NCBI GenBank assembly: GCA_030603885.1
Contig: JAUVWW010000006.1
Coordinates: 1-61,826 of the forward strand
Direction of reading: 5' to 3'
Origin: a bacterium
GTDB taxonomy: Bacteria; Patescibacteriota; JABMPQ01; JAUVWW01
Length of the DNA stretch: 61,826 nucleotides
This document shows positions 42,052 through 49,535 of the stretch, in pieces. The position numbers and the translations under genes were made by a program. Below the pieces are notes generated by a model. That model worked only from the letters and a program-made list of their open reading frames with translations, was not told where the DNA came from and did no database searches. Each line of letters opens with the position of its first letter. Positions within the stretch are counted from its first letter, which is position 1.

Positions 42052-42567
42052 ATGAAGAAAAACAGTCTAAGCTTATTGAAAAAAATATCGATTTCAGCTA
42101 TAATATTAGTAGGTATTGCTTTTATTCTAAGTTTGCCTAATACTGTTTTAGCCTCTACTGTTAAAGATTTTGGATTTACAGATATAAATCAGGTTTCACA
42201 GGAGGTAAAGGATAACTGTAGTAAATACATTAAGGATGGGAATCTTGATAGTATTGACGATGAAGTCACAAATGATGTTGAATTTTCTACCTGTCTAGCT
42301 TCAGCAGAGACAGGGCTAGCTAGACCTCCGGAAGAAGGGGGTCCGGAGATTATCATTGCCCGAATCATTGAAGGTCTGATGGGTATAATCGGAGCTATAT
42401 GTGTATTTTTCGTTGTTCAAGGAGGTTTGAAATATATCATGGCTGGAGGAAATGAAAAGACAATTGAGGAGGCTAAAAAAATGGTTTTATATTCTGTTTT
42501 AGGACTGATTATAGCTATTGTGGCGGTAATGGTTGTGGAGGTAATTATTACAATAGCAAGAGGATAA
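42052..42567 (+). CDS. T4SS-pilin-like membrane protein 3
   Basis: About 171 residues from the ATG at 42052 (a TTG at 42031 overlaps the upstream stop and is an alternative). Signal sequence (~1-35, ends TVLAS), an acidic ectodomain of ~65 residues with two cysteines (DNCSKYIKDGN, FSTCLASAETG), then the shared two-helix domain with YIMAGGNEKTIEEAKKMVL between the helices. The stop and the next start overlap (ATAATGA), so translation is coupled. Confidence 0.78.
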   Translation: MKKNSLSLLKKISISAIILVGIAFILSLPNTVLASTVKDFGFTDINQVSQEVKDNCSKYIKDGNLDSIDDEVTNDVEFSTCLASAETGLARPPEEGGPEIIIARIIEGLMGIIGAICVFFVVQGGLKYIMAGGNEKTIEEAKKMVLYSVLGLIIAIVAVMVVEVIITIARG

Positions 42568-43094
42568 TGAAAAAATTTTTAAAAACATTCATCATTTCTG
42601 GTCCTTTGTTAGCCCAAGAAGACAGCAGAGAATATGGGCTAGTTCCTTTTAGGAATATGGTAAGCCGGGGAATATTCAGAGGAGGAGAGCCAGGGCAGTT
42701 TATAGTGGATATGGTCACTTGGATGATGTCCATTATTGGAGCTGTTGCTATTGCCTTTATTGTCTGGGGAGCTGTCATGTATGTTACCTCGGCTGGAAGA
42801 GAAAAGCAGATAGAAACCGCCAAGAGAATTTTACTTTATGCTATTATAGGCTTTATTATTGCCATTTTAGCAGTAGTCATTTTGCAGGTTGTGGGAAGAG
42901 TGGTGATAGGAGAAGAGGGAGCAGCCTATCCGTGTGATGAGTTGCAAGGATATAGTTGCATATCTGGGAGGTGGGATCCAGAATGTCCACCTGGACAGCC
43001 AGTTGGCCATGATTGTTGCACTGGAGACTGTATCACAAACTGTGCTGGCGACTTCTGTTGTAGTACTGGAGAGCTGTGTTGTTGTAAAGATTAG
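42567..43094 (+). CDS. T4SS-pilin-like membrane protein 4, Cys-rich tail
   Basis: The 175 residues have a short hydrophobic start (MKKFLKTFIISGPLLAQ) that is a poor signal peptide, the shared two-helix domain (MVTWMMSIIGAVAIAFIVWG, YVTSAGREKQIETAKRILL) and a C-terminal tail of about 55 residues with 12 cysteines (for example HDCCTGDCITNCAGDFCC). Such a tail would be disulfide-bonded outside the cell. The start overlaps the end of the previous gene by one base. Confidence 0.78.
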   Translation: MKKFLKTFIISGPLLAQEDSREYGLVPFRNMVSRGIFRGGEPGQFIVDMVTWMMSIIGAVAIAFIVWGAVMYVTSAGREKQIETAKRILLYAIIGFIIAILAVVILQVVGRVVIGEEGAAYPCDELQGYSCISGRWDPECPPGQPVGHDCCTGDCITNCAGDFCCSTGELCCCKD

Positions 43095-43159
43095 AAAAGG
43101 AACTATCTTTTCAGTCTCATTCAAACATCTAAGCATCTAAACATTTAATCTAGAGTTAT

Positions 43160-43666
43160 ATGTTACAAGTTACACGAAAATTAGCTCTATTTCTTCTAAT
43201 AATTTTTGCTTTATTTTTAATCGCCCAGCCTGCTTTTGCCCAGGATAGATGGGGAATCGAGCTTTTTAGAGGCAGACCTGAGTTCGTTGAGGCTCCAGGA
43301 GGAGTAGCCAGCGTCATTGTCAATATAGTAATGTGGCTGATGTCCATGGTTGCTCTTCTATCTCTGGGTTTTATTGTCTGGGCAGCTATTCGCTATGTCA
43401 CCTCAGCAGGGCATGAACAAATGATAACCCAAGCTAAGAGAACTTTATTTTGGGCCATCATTGGTCTATTGATTGCCATTTTAGCCATAGTCATTGTTCA
43501 AGTAGTGGCCAGGGTAGCGGAGAGAGGAGAGATGGAATGTCAAACTGATGCTGATTGTGGTGCTGGTTATTGTTGCTGTGTTAATGATGGGACTGGAAGA
43601 TGTGCTGGATTATGCTGGTGTCAATCAGTTGATTGTGTAGGACCTGGTGATATATCTTGTCATTAG
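43160..43666 (+). CDS. T4SS-pilin-like membrane protein 5, Cys-rich tail
   Basis: The 168 residues have a signal peptide (~1-28, ends PAFAQ), a short linker, the two-helix domain (IVMWLMSMVALLSLGFIVWA, YVTSAGHEQMITQAKRTLF) and a tail with 10 cysteines (GAGYCCCVNDGTGRC, AGLCWCQSVDC). The tail differs in sequence from that of member 4 although the cores are close, so tails evolve faster than the core. Confidence 0.78.
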   Translation: MLQVTRKLALFLLIIFALFLIAQPAFAQDRWGIELFRGRPEFVEAPGGVASVIVNIVMWLMSMVALLSLGFIVWAAIRYVTSAGHEQMITQAKRTLFWAIIGLLIAILAIVIVQVVARVAERGEMECQTDADCGAGYCCCVNDGTGRCAGLCWCQSVDCVGPGDISCH

Positions 43667-43712
43667 TCTAAGAGAGGAGAGAAAGAATATCCCATTTTCA
43701 TGAAAATAGAAT

Positions 43713-44276
43713 ATGAATCTATCTAACTATAAAACAATTAAAAAATTTCTTGTCATTTTATTGTTTCTCTGTTTCTTTATTTCTCTGTTTTTTAGTTGTT
43801 CTAATCCTGCCCAAGCTCAGCAAGGATTAATAGATAGACTTACAGAGCAACTTGGAGGGAGACAAGAAGGCGTCTTTGTTGAAACTCCAGCAGAGACAGT
43901 ATTCGTCAACATTATCATGTGGATCATGTCCATTATTGGCATTATCTGTGTTGCTTTTATTATCTGGGGAGCAGTGATGTATGCTATCTCCGGAGGAAAT
44001 GAGGAACAGATTACTCGGGCGAAAAAGATTTTATTTTATGCTATAATAGGATTAGTAATTGCTATCTTGGCTTTGACTATTGCTCAGTTTGTCACTAGAG
44101 TAGTAAGAGGAGGAGAATGGTGTGTGGTTTGTTGGGAGATTGATCCTGAGACAGAGACATGGTATAAGACAGGTACTCCTTTTGAAACCCAAGATGCTTG
44201 TCAGGAGGCAGCTCGCTATGCTCAGGAACAAGGACATAGCTGCTCCTGTCAGCAAGGGTCTTGTCCTAGTCCATAA
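43713..44276 (+). CDS. T4SS-pilin-like membrane protein 6, Cys-containing tail
   Basis: The 187 residues have a signal peptide (~1-36, ends PAQAQ), a linker with Gln/Glu, the two-helix core (IIMWIMSIIGIICVAFIIWG, YAISGGNEEQITRAKKILF) and a tail of ~55 residues with 6 cysteines and a helical part (TQDACQEAARYAQEQG), like small extracellular modules such as SPOR/CAP-type appendages. Ten bases separate it from the next gene. Confidence 0.78.
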   Translation: MNLSNYKTIKKFLVILLFLCFFISLFFSCSNPAQAQQGLIDRLTEQLGGRQEGVFVETPAETVFVNIIMWIMSIIGIICVAFIIWGAVMYAISGGNEEQITRAKKILFYAIIGLVIAILALTIAQFVTRVVRGGEWCVVCWEIDPETETWYKTGTPFETQDACQEAARYAQEQGHSCSCQQGSCPSP

Positions 44277-44285
44277 TTAAAATAT

Positions 44286-44654
44286 ATGTCAACTCTAAAA
44301 AAAATCATTATTACTCTTTTAGTTCTGACTGTTTTGTTTGTTTTGTTTAAAGTTACTGCACCCGCTTATGCTCAATATGGTTTTTGGAGACTTAGAGGAG
44401 TAAGTGGCCTAGAGCAAGCCTCTGCAGCTGTAATAATTGTCCGAGTCATTCAATGGATTATAGGTATTGTTGGTCTTATTTGTGTTGTCTTTATTATCTA
44501 TGGAGGAGCAGTCTATGCTACCTCAGGAGGATCCGAGGAAAGGATAACTACTGGAAAGAAAGTTCTACTTTGGTCTATAGTAGGTCTAGTTATCTGTATT
44601 CTAGCCTTTGCCATTGCTGCTACGATAGTGGGCGTCTTGATCAGTCCAGGGTAG
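44286..44654 (+). CDS. T4SS-pilin-like membrane protein 7
   Basis: The 122-residue core form lacks a tail: signal peptide (~1-30, ends PAYAQ), short linker, then the two-helix domain (VIQWIIGIVGLICVVFIIYG, YATSGGSEERITTGKKVLL, SIVGLVICILAFAIAATIVG). It is closest in sequence to member 8. No cysteine tail is present. A DnaA box and promoter for member 8 follow directly after its stop. Confidence 0.8.
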   Translation: MSTLKKIIITLLVLTVLFVLFKVTAPAYAQYGFWRLRGVSGLEQASAAVIIVRVIQWIIGIVGLICVVFIIYGGAVYATSGGSEERITTGKKVLLWSIVGLVICILAFAIAATIVGVLISPG

Positions 44655-44656
44655 CT

Positions 44657-44698
44657 TGTGGATAAAAGATTAGACAAATTAATCAAAATAATTATAAT
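44657..44698 (+). promoter_or_regulatory. DnaA box plus promoter of pilin-like gene 8
   Basis: TGTGGATAA (44657-44665) ends 5 bp before TAGACA (44671-44676), followed after 16 bp by TATAAT (44693-44698). Box, orientation and 5-bp gap are the same as at 2087-2129. Confidence 0.6.
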
Positions 44699-44744
44699 AA
44701 AAATATCTAAATTCTAAATTCCATTTGAAAGGGGGTGAAGACAA

Positions 44745-45098
44745 ATGCGAAAAATAAAGAAGATACTTCCAGTAGCGTTAACTGCTTTAGTACTAGCCGT
44801 GCCTTTGGTAGCTTTGGCTCAGTTTGGTGAGGTTAATCTTGCAGCACAAAATATAGCCATGGCAGGAGAAACTGATATCGCGTTAGTAATTGTCAATATC
44901 ATCCGATGGATTATGGGAATTGTAGGTCTGATTTGTGTCATCATGATTATCTATGGTGGTGTAACTTATGCCACAGCAGCTGGAGTTGAGGAAAGAATTG
45001 AAACGGGAAAGAAAATCTTACTTTGGGCCATTGTTGGTCTGGTTATTGCTATTTTAGCCTTTACTCTAGCCAGGACCATTGTAGATTTGTTTATATAA
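44745..45098 (+). CDS. T4SS-pilin-like membrane protein 8, individually expressed core form
   Basis: The 117 residues have a signal peptide (~1-26, ends VALAQ), a 30-residue linker (FGEVNLAAQNIAMAGETD) and the two-helix core (IIRWIMGIVGLICVIMIIYG, YATAAGVEERIETGKKILL, AIVGLVIAILAFTLARTIVD). Unlike the others it has its own near-consensus promoter and a very strong Shine-Dalgarno (AAAGGGGGTGA), so it is the best candidate for the major, abundant subunit. A terminator follows. Confidence 0.82.
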   Translation: MRKIKKILPVALTALVLAVPLVALAQFGEVNLAAQNIAMAGETDIALVIVNIIRWIMGIVGLICVIMIIYGGVTYATAAGVEERIETGKKILLWAIVGLVIAILAFTLARTIVDLFI

Positions 45099-45173
45099 GT
45101 AGCTGTCTGCCAAAGGTTTAAAAACAAAATTAACTGTTTTAATATAAACAGCTATTTATATACTTTTAATAAG

Positions 45174-45204
45174 AAGCCAAGGTAATAAGTATCCTTGGCT
45201 TTTG
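45174..45204. terminator. Bidirectional terminator between the pilin array and the glycosyltransferases
   Basis: AAGCCAAGG (45174-45182) pairs perfectly with CCTTGGCTT (45193-45201), with TTTT on the right. Confidence 0.65.
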
Positions 45205-45211
45205 AAGTTTA

Positions 45212-46987
45212 TTAGTCGCTAATATGGTATAGAAATATAGAATGGCCTATTCTTTGTATGGGTTTTATATCTTCTAAATAACTATAGAATGGCTGTTTTT
45301 TATTTTTGCTAAAAAATTTACTCCATTGAAGATGATTAATACTTACAGCTAGCCATCCCTGGTAATTGTATGAATTTGACAGGGCAAGTTTTTCGCCAAG
45401 ATAGTACTTTGCTATATCTTCATTAGGAATGCCTCCCCCAAAACAATCAACTCCTATTTTTTTGATATCATTTTTCTCGACCCACATAGCTAACCTCTTT
45501 ATATCTTGTCCCCAATCAAGATTAGAATCTCCCAGATATTTATAGCCATTTTTAACTCCTCCTACATATTCATTGATATAGGCTAGATAATGAGGGTAGA
45601 TCTGGATATTAGCAGCTGCATACCAAACTAATAGAAGACAAAGAGCAACAAGACAGATTCTTTTTTTGCTCTTGACCTGCTTTAGCCAAGCTACTGTCTG
45701 ATTGCTGACCAAGATAAAGATAAAGGGAAAAATAGGCAAAAGATGTCTAATCCCAATGTTAAGTTTACTTTGAATGCTAACTAAGAGATAAATAATAACA
45801 AAGGCTAACATTCCCAGCTCAAAGAAATGTTTCCATAATTTTTTAAAAAACCAGTTTCGATCAGATATAATCTTTTTCAAATGAATGATTAATTTTTGAA
45901 TTGAAAAAGCAAGAGCTAAAATCATTAAAATTTGGACAGCTATAGGAGTTTTTAGTAGAAAAACTATGGGAAAATAATACCAAAAGCCTTCTTTTGAGAA
46001 GTTTCCTAACAAGAAAGTAGGGATTGGTCTAGAATTTGAAATTTGACTTATAGTAGAAAAAAGCCCTACACCATAGTGAGCAAAGGGCTTTAAGAATGGA
46101 TGATTGGTCCAAGTATGAAATAAAGAATTAATTTCTCCTTTGGCAAGGTAAGTATCTATAACTTGATGCTGAATATCTAAAGGAGTCTTTAGAGTATGGA
46201 ACCAATAGATGGTGCCAACTAGAAAAAGACTGATTATAATAATAAGAAAGAAACTTACCCAATAACTAAAAGCTCTCCGAAAAGGATAGGGGCTGTGGCT
46301 ATCTCTAGCCAAAGATAGGATAAAAACTAAAAAGACCGCAAGACAAAAACAAGGAATTAAAAGTAGGGCAGAAAATTTAGAGAGAAGAGCTAAAGTTAAT
46401 GTAATGCTAGAAAGAAGCAAAGATTTCCAATGTGGCGTCTTTAGAAATTTTAGAAAGCAAATAATGGCTAAAAATATAAAAAGCGTGACTCCTAAATCAG
46501 TGGTGACATAACGGCCATGAGCTAAAACAGTAGGAGAGAAGACATAGAGAAAAAGAGCAAGAAGAGCTGTTTTTTTATTAAAAAGTTTATAAGAAAATCT
46601 GTAAATAAAAAATCCTAGAAGAATCATTAAAAGAATTATAGGCAGACGAGTAAAGAATAAAATCCTGTCAAGATTATTTCCTAAATGATATAGAAATTGA
46701 GTACCTATAATTCTCTGGCTGTAGATTTCTAGATTATCCCAGGCTGGATGGTCTTGAGGAAAATTCAATTTCATGAATAGCAACGGAAGACCAGCGAGAT
46801 ATTTAATCAGGGGAGGATGTTCGGGATTAAGACGGGAATCGCCTAATTTAATATAAGAATAAGCAGCTGCTATATGAGGTATCTCGTCAGCTGTAGCTGA
46901 ATCGTCTTTAACACTAGTTACGGCTAAAATAAGCATCAAGGCTAGTAAGGCTACAGCTATCCAATTGGCATGTTTATTAATCCACAT
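45212..46987 (-). CDS. PMT/ArnT-like GT-C glycosyltransferase
   Basis: The 591-residue membrane protein has about 11-12 hydrophobic segments and the marks of the PMT (GT39-like) fold: an acidic first loop with DSATADEIPHIAAAYSYIKLG (in parts: ATADEIPHIAAAY), NPEHPPLIKYLAGLP, and a second loop GRYVTTDLGVTLFIF. The Asp-Glu pair in the first loop is the catalytic site in the family. It uses a polyprenyl-phosphate-linked sugar on the outer face of the membrane and transfers it to protein or lipid. It is last in a three-gene run with a second GT-C protein and a GT2 enzyme (gaps of 2-3 bases). Confidence 0.85.
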   Translation of the reverse strand: MWINKHANWIAVALLALMLILAVTSVKDDSATADEIPHIAAAYSYIKLGDSRLNPEHPPLIKYLAGLPLLFMKLNFPQDHPAWDNLEIYSQRIIGTQFLYHLGNNLDRILFFTRLPIILLMILLGFFIYRFSYKLFNKKTALLALFLYVFSPTVLAHGRYVTTDLGVTLFIFLAIICFLKFLKTPHWKSLLLSSITLTLALLSKFSALLLIPCFCLAVFLVFILSLARDSHSPYPFRRAFSYWVSFFLIIIISLFLVGTIYWFHTLKTPLDIQHQVIDTYLAKGEINSLFHTWTNHPFLKPFAHYGVGLFSTISQISNSRPIPTFLLGNFSKEGFWYYFPIVFLLKTPIAVQILMILALAFSIQKLIIHLKKIISDRNWFFKKLWKHFFELGMLAFVIIYLLVSIQSKLNIGIRHLLPIFPFIFILVSNQTVAWLKQVKSKKRICLVALCLLLVWYAAANIQIYPHYLAYINEYVGGVKNGYKYLGDSNLDWGQDIKRLAMWVEKNDIKKIGVDCFGGGIPNEDIAKYYLGEKLALSNSYNYQGWLAVSINHLQWSKFFSKNKKQPFYSYLEDIKPIQRIGHSIFLYHISD

Positions 46988-46989
46988 GT

Positions 46990-48513
46990 TTATTTTACTT
47001 TGTATATTATTGCTTTTTCGTCAGCATATACTTTTTCAAAATCTTCTCTTTTTTCCAAATCTTCATCTAATTCTTTATTTCTTCCATCTAAAAATACATA
47101 GCTTGATTTAAAATCTTCTTTAATTATTCTGGAAGCCTCATCTAGATTTTCCCTTTCTCCAATACGCCTCCATTTTTCATATAAATCTTTATTATAATAG
47201 TACATGAAAGCAGGATCCATGCCTACTATGTAATAATTGTGATGATTCCAAAAGAAAAGTTGAGGAAAATTGTCCCAGGAAACATTAAAGACAATTGAGC
47301 CCTTTTTAGTATTTTGAATAAGCCATTCCGAGACTTTTTTATATTTATCGTAAGGAGGAGAGGATTTCAGCAAACGAATAGTACCTATAACATTGTGACT
47401 GGCAAAATAAAGGAAGAGACCAGCCAAGCAAGTAACTATTACTATAAAAAAAGTTCTTTTTCTTTTCCAAAATCTTTTGATTTTATCAAAATCAAAAAAT
47501 GAATCAAAGATAAAAGCAGCCCAGATAATAACAAAAGGAACCCAGTATTCAATAAAGCGTTGAGAGAAAATGACAAGACAAAGAAACAGTCCTGATATGG
47601 AAGCAAGATACAATATTAATTTAGTTTTTTGATCTTGAAAAGATTTTTTTCTTTCTATAAAAATAAAAATCAAAGCTAAACTCAAGCAGAAAATAAATAA
47701 AAGAAAGACTAAAGCATTGTCTTTTAGAAAATTAAAAAAATTAGTAGAGTACATCTCGGCCCCTAAAGGCAAATTTAACCTCAGTCTAGCTAAGGGAACA
47801 TAAAAATTTTGTGCAAAAATAACATAAAGATTTTGAGGAAAATCTGGACGGATAGCTAGCCCGATAGTATTGCCCAAGATCGCAGAGGCTAAGATTTTCC
47901 AATCAAATTTTTTTGAGGTTAAAAATTCTATGGCAATAAAGAGAAGAGCAAGTACAATTATCATCTGAGAAGCAGTGTAAGTAAGGGCATAAACTAAAGA
48001 GAGAATAAAAAGCCAGGCATATCTTTTTTTAGAAATAAGATAAAAGCCCAATATACAGAATAATATAGATAAAACAAAAGCCCTCGAAAGACATAATCTT
48101 AGGACGAAAGTAGCTGAGATAAAGAATAATAAAAGAGTCCACAAAAAGCTATATTTTATCTTATTTTTATAGAGAACCCAAAATACAGCACAAAAGACCA
48201 ACGAAGCAAACAGACTAGCTGCTAATTTACTAGCAGTTATGAGATTTCCAAGAAAAGTAAAAGGAACCAAGAGAATATGATAGAAAAAAGATAGATCAGT
48301 GGGATGGCTATGCCAAATAGTGAAATAAAGCCACTTAAAACCATCTTCAAATATCTCCCACCCTCTAGTTCTTAAGAGTTGAGCAACTTTTATATGGTAA
48401 TAAGGATCATTACCAAAAATATTAGGAGAGGAGAATTGAAGTAAAGCAAAAAGACTAAAAAAGACTAAAAAAATTCCAAAAATAAAGAAAGCATCTTTTC
48501 TAAGTTTGGCCAT
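46990..48513 (-). CDS. GT-C superfamily membrane glycosyltransferase, possibly STT3-like
   Basis: The 507 residues have about 11 transmembrane helices and a soluble C-terminal part (~400-507). The first outer loop carries NDPYYHIKVAQLLRTRGW, resembling the D-P-Y/W-x-H site of STT3/AglB oligosaccharyltransferases. The C-terminal part has VFNVSWDNFPQLFFW and GMDPAFMYYY but not a clear WWDYG motif. It therefore belongs to the GT-C group, and oligosaccharyl transfer is a possibility only. It is in one transcript with its two neighbours. Confidence 0.7.
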   Translation of the reverse strand: MAKLRKDAFFIFGIFLVFFSLFALLQFSSPNIFGNDPYYHIKVAQLLRTRGWEIFEDGFKWLYFTIWHSHPTDLSFFYHILLVPFTFLGNLITASKLAASLFASLVFCAVFWVLYKNKIKYSFLWTLLLFFISATFVLRLCLSRAFVLSILFCILGFYLISKKRYAWLFILSLVYALTYTASQMIIVLALLFIAIEFLTSKKFDWKILASAILGNTIGLAIRPDFPQNLYVIFAQNFYVPLARLRLNLPLGAEMYSTNFFNFLKDNALVFLLFIFCLSLALIFIFIERKKSFQDQKTKLILYLASISGLFLCLVIFSQRFIEYWVPFVIIWAAFIFDSFFDFDKIKRFWKRKRTFFIVIVTCLAGLFLYFASHNVIGTIRLLKSSPPYDKYKKVSEWLIQNTKKGSIVFNVSWDNFPQLFFWNHHNYYIVGMDPAFMYYYNKDLYEKWRRIGERENLDEASRIIKEDFKSSYVFLDGRNKELDEDLEKREDFEKVYADEKAIIYKVK

Positions 48514-48516
48514 AAA

Positions 48517-49218
48517 TTAGTCAATAAATCTATATTTAATGAGAAGAAAAATAGCCAAAAGCCCATCTTTCCAAGAAATCTTTTTTCCTTCTCTAAATGA
48601 TCTAGGCTGATAGCTAATAGAGACCTCAAGAATTTTATAGCCCTTTTTTAGAATTTTGGCAGTAACCTCGGGACAAAAGCCAAATCCTTGTTCTTTAAGG
48701 GATAGATTCTTTAAAATCTCTGTTTTGAAAACCTTATATCCTGTAGATTCGTCAGTAATATGAGAACCATATAAAAGATTAGTAAGCCAAGAAAGTAATT
48801 TTCCTCCCCAGTAATATCTAGAGTAGCTTCTTGGATTTTTCCCAAGATTACGAGAACCATAGACTACCCGAGCTTTGTTTTCCAAAATTGGTTTTATAAG
48901 CTTTTGATATTGTTTGGGATCATATTCTAAATCTGCATCTTGGGTAATAACAATATCCCCAGTTACATACTTAAGTCCGCTCTGAATAGCTGCTCCTTTT
49001 CCTTTGTTCTCTTTGTGATGTAATATTTTAATATTTTTATGTCTGCCAAATTTTGAATCAAGAATATTTTTAGTTTTGTCCCTTGATCCGTCGTCAATCA
49101 CGATTATTTCTTTTTCAAGATTAGCTTGTAGGACTCGGTTAATAATCTCTTTGATACTTCTCTCTTCATTATAAGCCGGGATAATAACAGAAAGTTTCAT
49201 TGTTTTTAATTTAGGCAT
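48517..49218 (-). CDS. GT2 family polyprenyl-phosphate sugar synthase (DPM1-like)
   Basis: The 233 residues (227 if the start is the Met before KLSVIIPAYNEE) form a soluble GT-A domain: SVIIPAYNEERSIKEII, IIVIDDGSRDKT, the DxD motif in TQDADLEYDP, GSRNLG and a DESTGYKVFK segment. The lack of C-terminal membrane helices and the overall pattern fit dolichyl/polyprenyl-phosphate mannose or glucose synthases. It would charge the lipid carrier used by the two GT-C enzymes downstream, which makes a compact lipid-linked glycosylation unit. Confidence 0.85.
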   Translation of the reverse strand: MPKLKTMKLSVIIPAYNEERSIKEIINRVLQANLEKEIIVIDDGSRDKTKNILDSKFGRHKNIKILHHKENKGKGAAIQSGLKYVTGDIVITQDADLEYDPKQYQKLIKPILENKARVVYGSRNLGKNPRSYSRYYWGGKLLSWLTNLLYGSHITDESTGYKVFKTEILKNLSLKEQGFGFCPEVTAKILKKGYKILEVSISYQPRSFREGKKISWKDGLLAIFLLIKYRFID

Positions 49219-49275
49219 AAACTTCTCTTAAGTATAGCAAAAATTAGCTTATTGTGCTAAAATAGAAAAAGGTTT

Positions 49276-49362
49276 GCCGAGGTGGCGAAATTGGTAGACG
49301 CGCTAGGTTTAGGACCTAGTGGGGTAAAACCCATGGAGGTTCGACTCCTCTCCTCGGCACCA
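49276..49362 (+). tRNA. tRNA-Leu (anticodon UAG), CCA encoded
   Basis: Acceptor GCCGAGG/CCTCGGC, D-arm with TGGCGAAATTGGTAGACGC, anticodon stem CTAGG/CCTAG with loop TTTAGGA (anticodon TAG), a long class II variable arm (TGGGGTAAAACCCA), T-arm GGTTCGACTCC, discriminator A and encoded CCA. Confidence 0.95.
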
Positions 49363-49441
49363 AATAAAATTAAAAATGAAAAGATAGACAAATCTAAAGT
49401 AAAGATAGTAAGAGATTTTAAGAAAAAAATGGCAGAACAGG

Positions 49442-49450
49442 TTATCCACA
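49442..49450 (+). promoter_or_regulatory. DnaA box upstream of the lamin-tail gene
   Basis: TTATCCACA, perfect, followed at 49470-49475 by TTGCAA and after 16 bp by TATAAT (49492-49497). The box is about 19 bp from the -35, further than in the 2087, 40999 and 44657 examples. Confidence 0.45.
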
Positions 49451-49535
49451 GGCTATCCTCTTTTAAGATTTGCAATAAAAATAAAAGAGTCTATAATTGA
49501 GTTAACATAAATATTAACCAAGAGGAGGTAAGGTT

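Noticed and set aside
49257-49475. Minus-strand reading frame across tRNA-Leu
   Set aside because: It is antisense to a complete tRNA cloverleaf.
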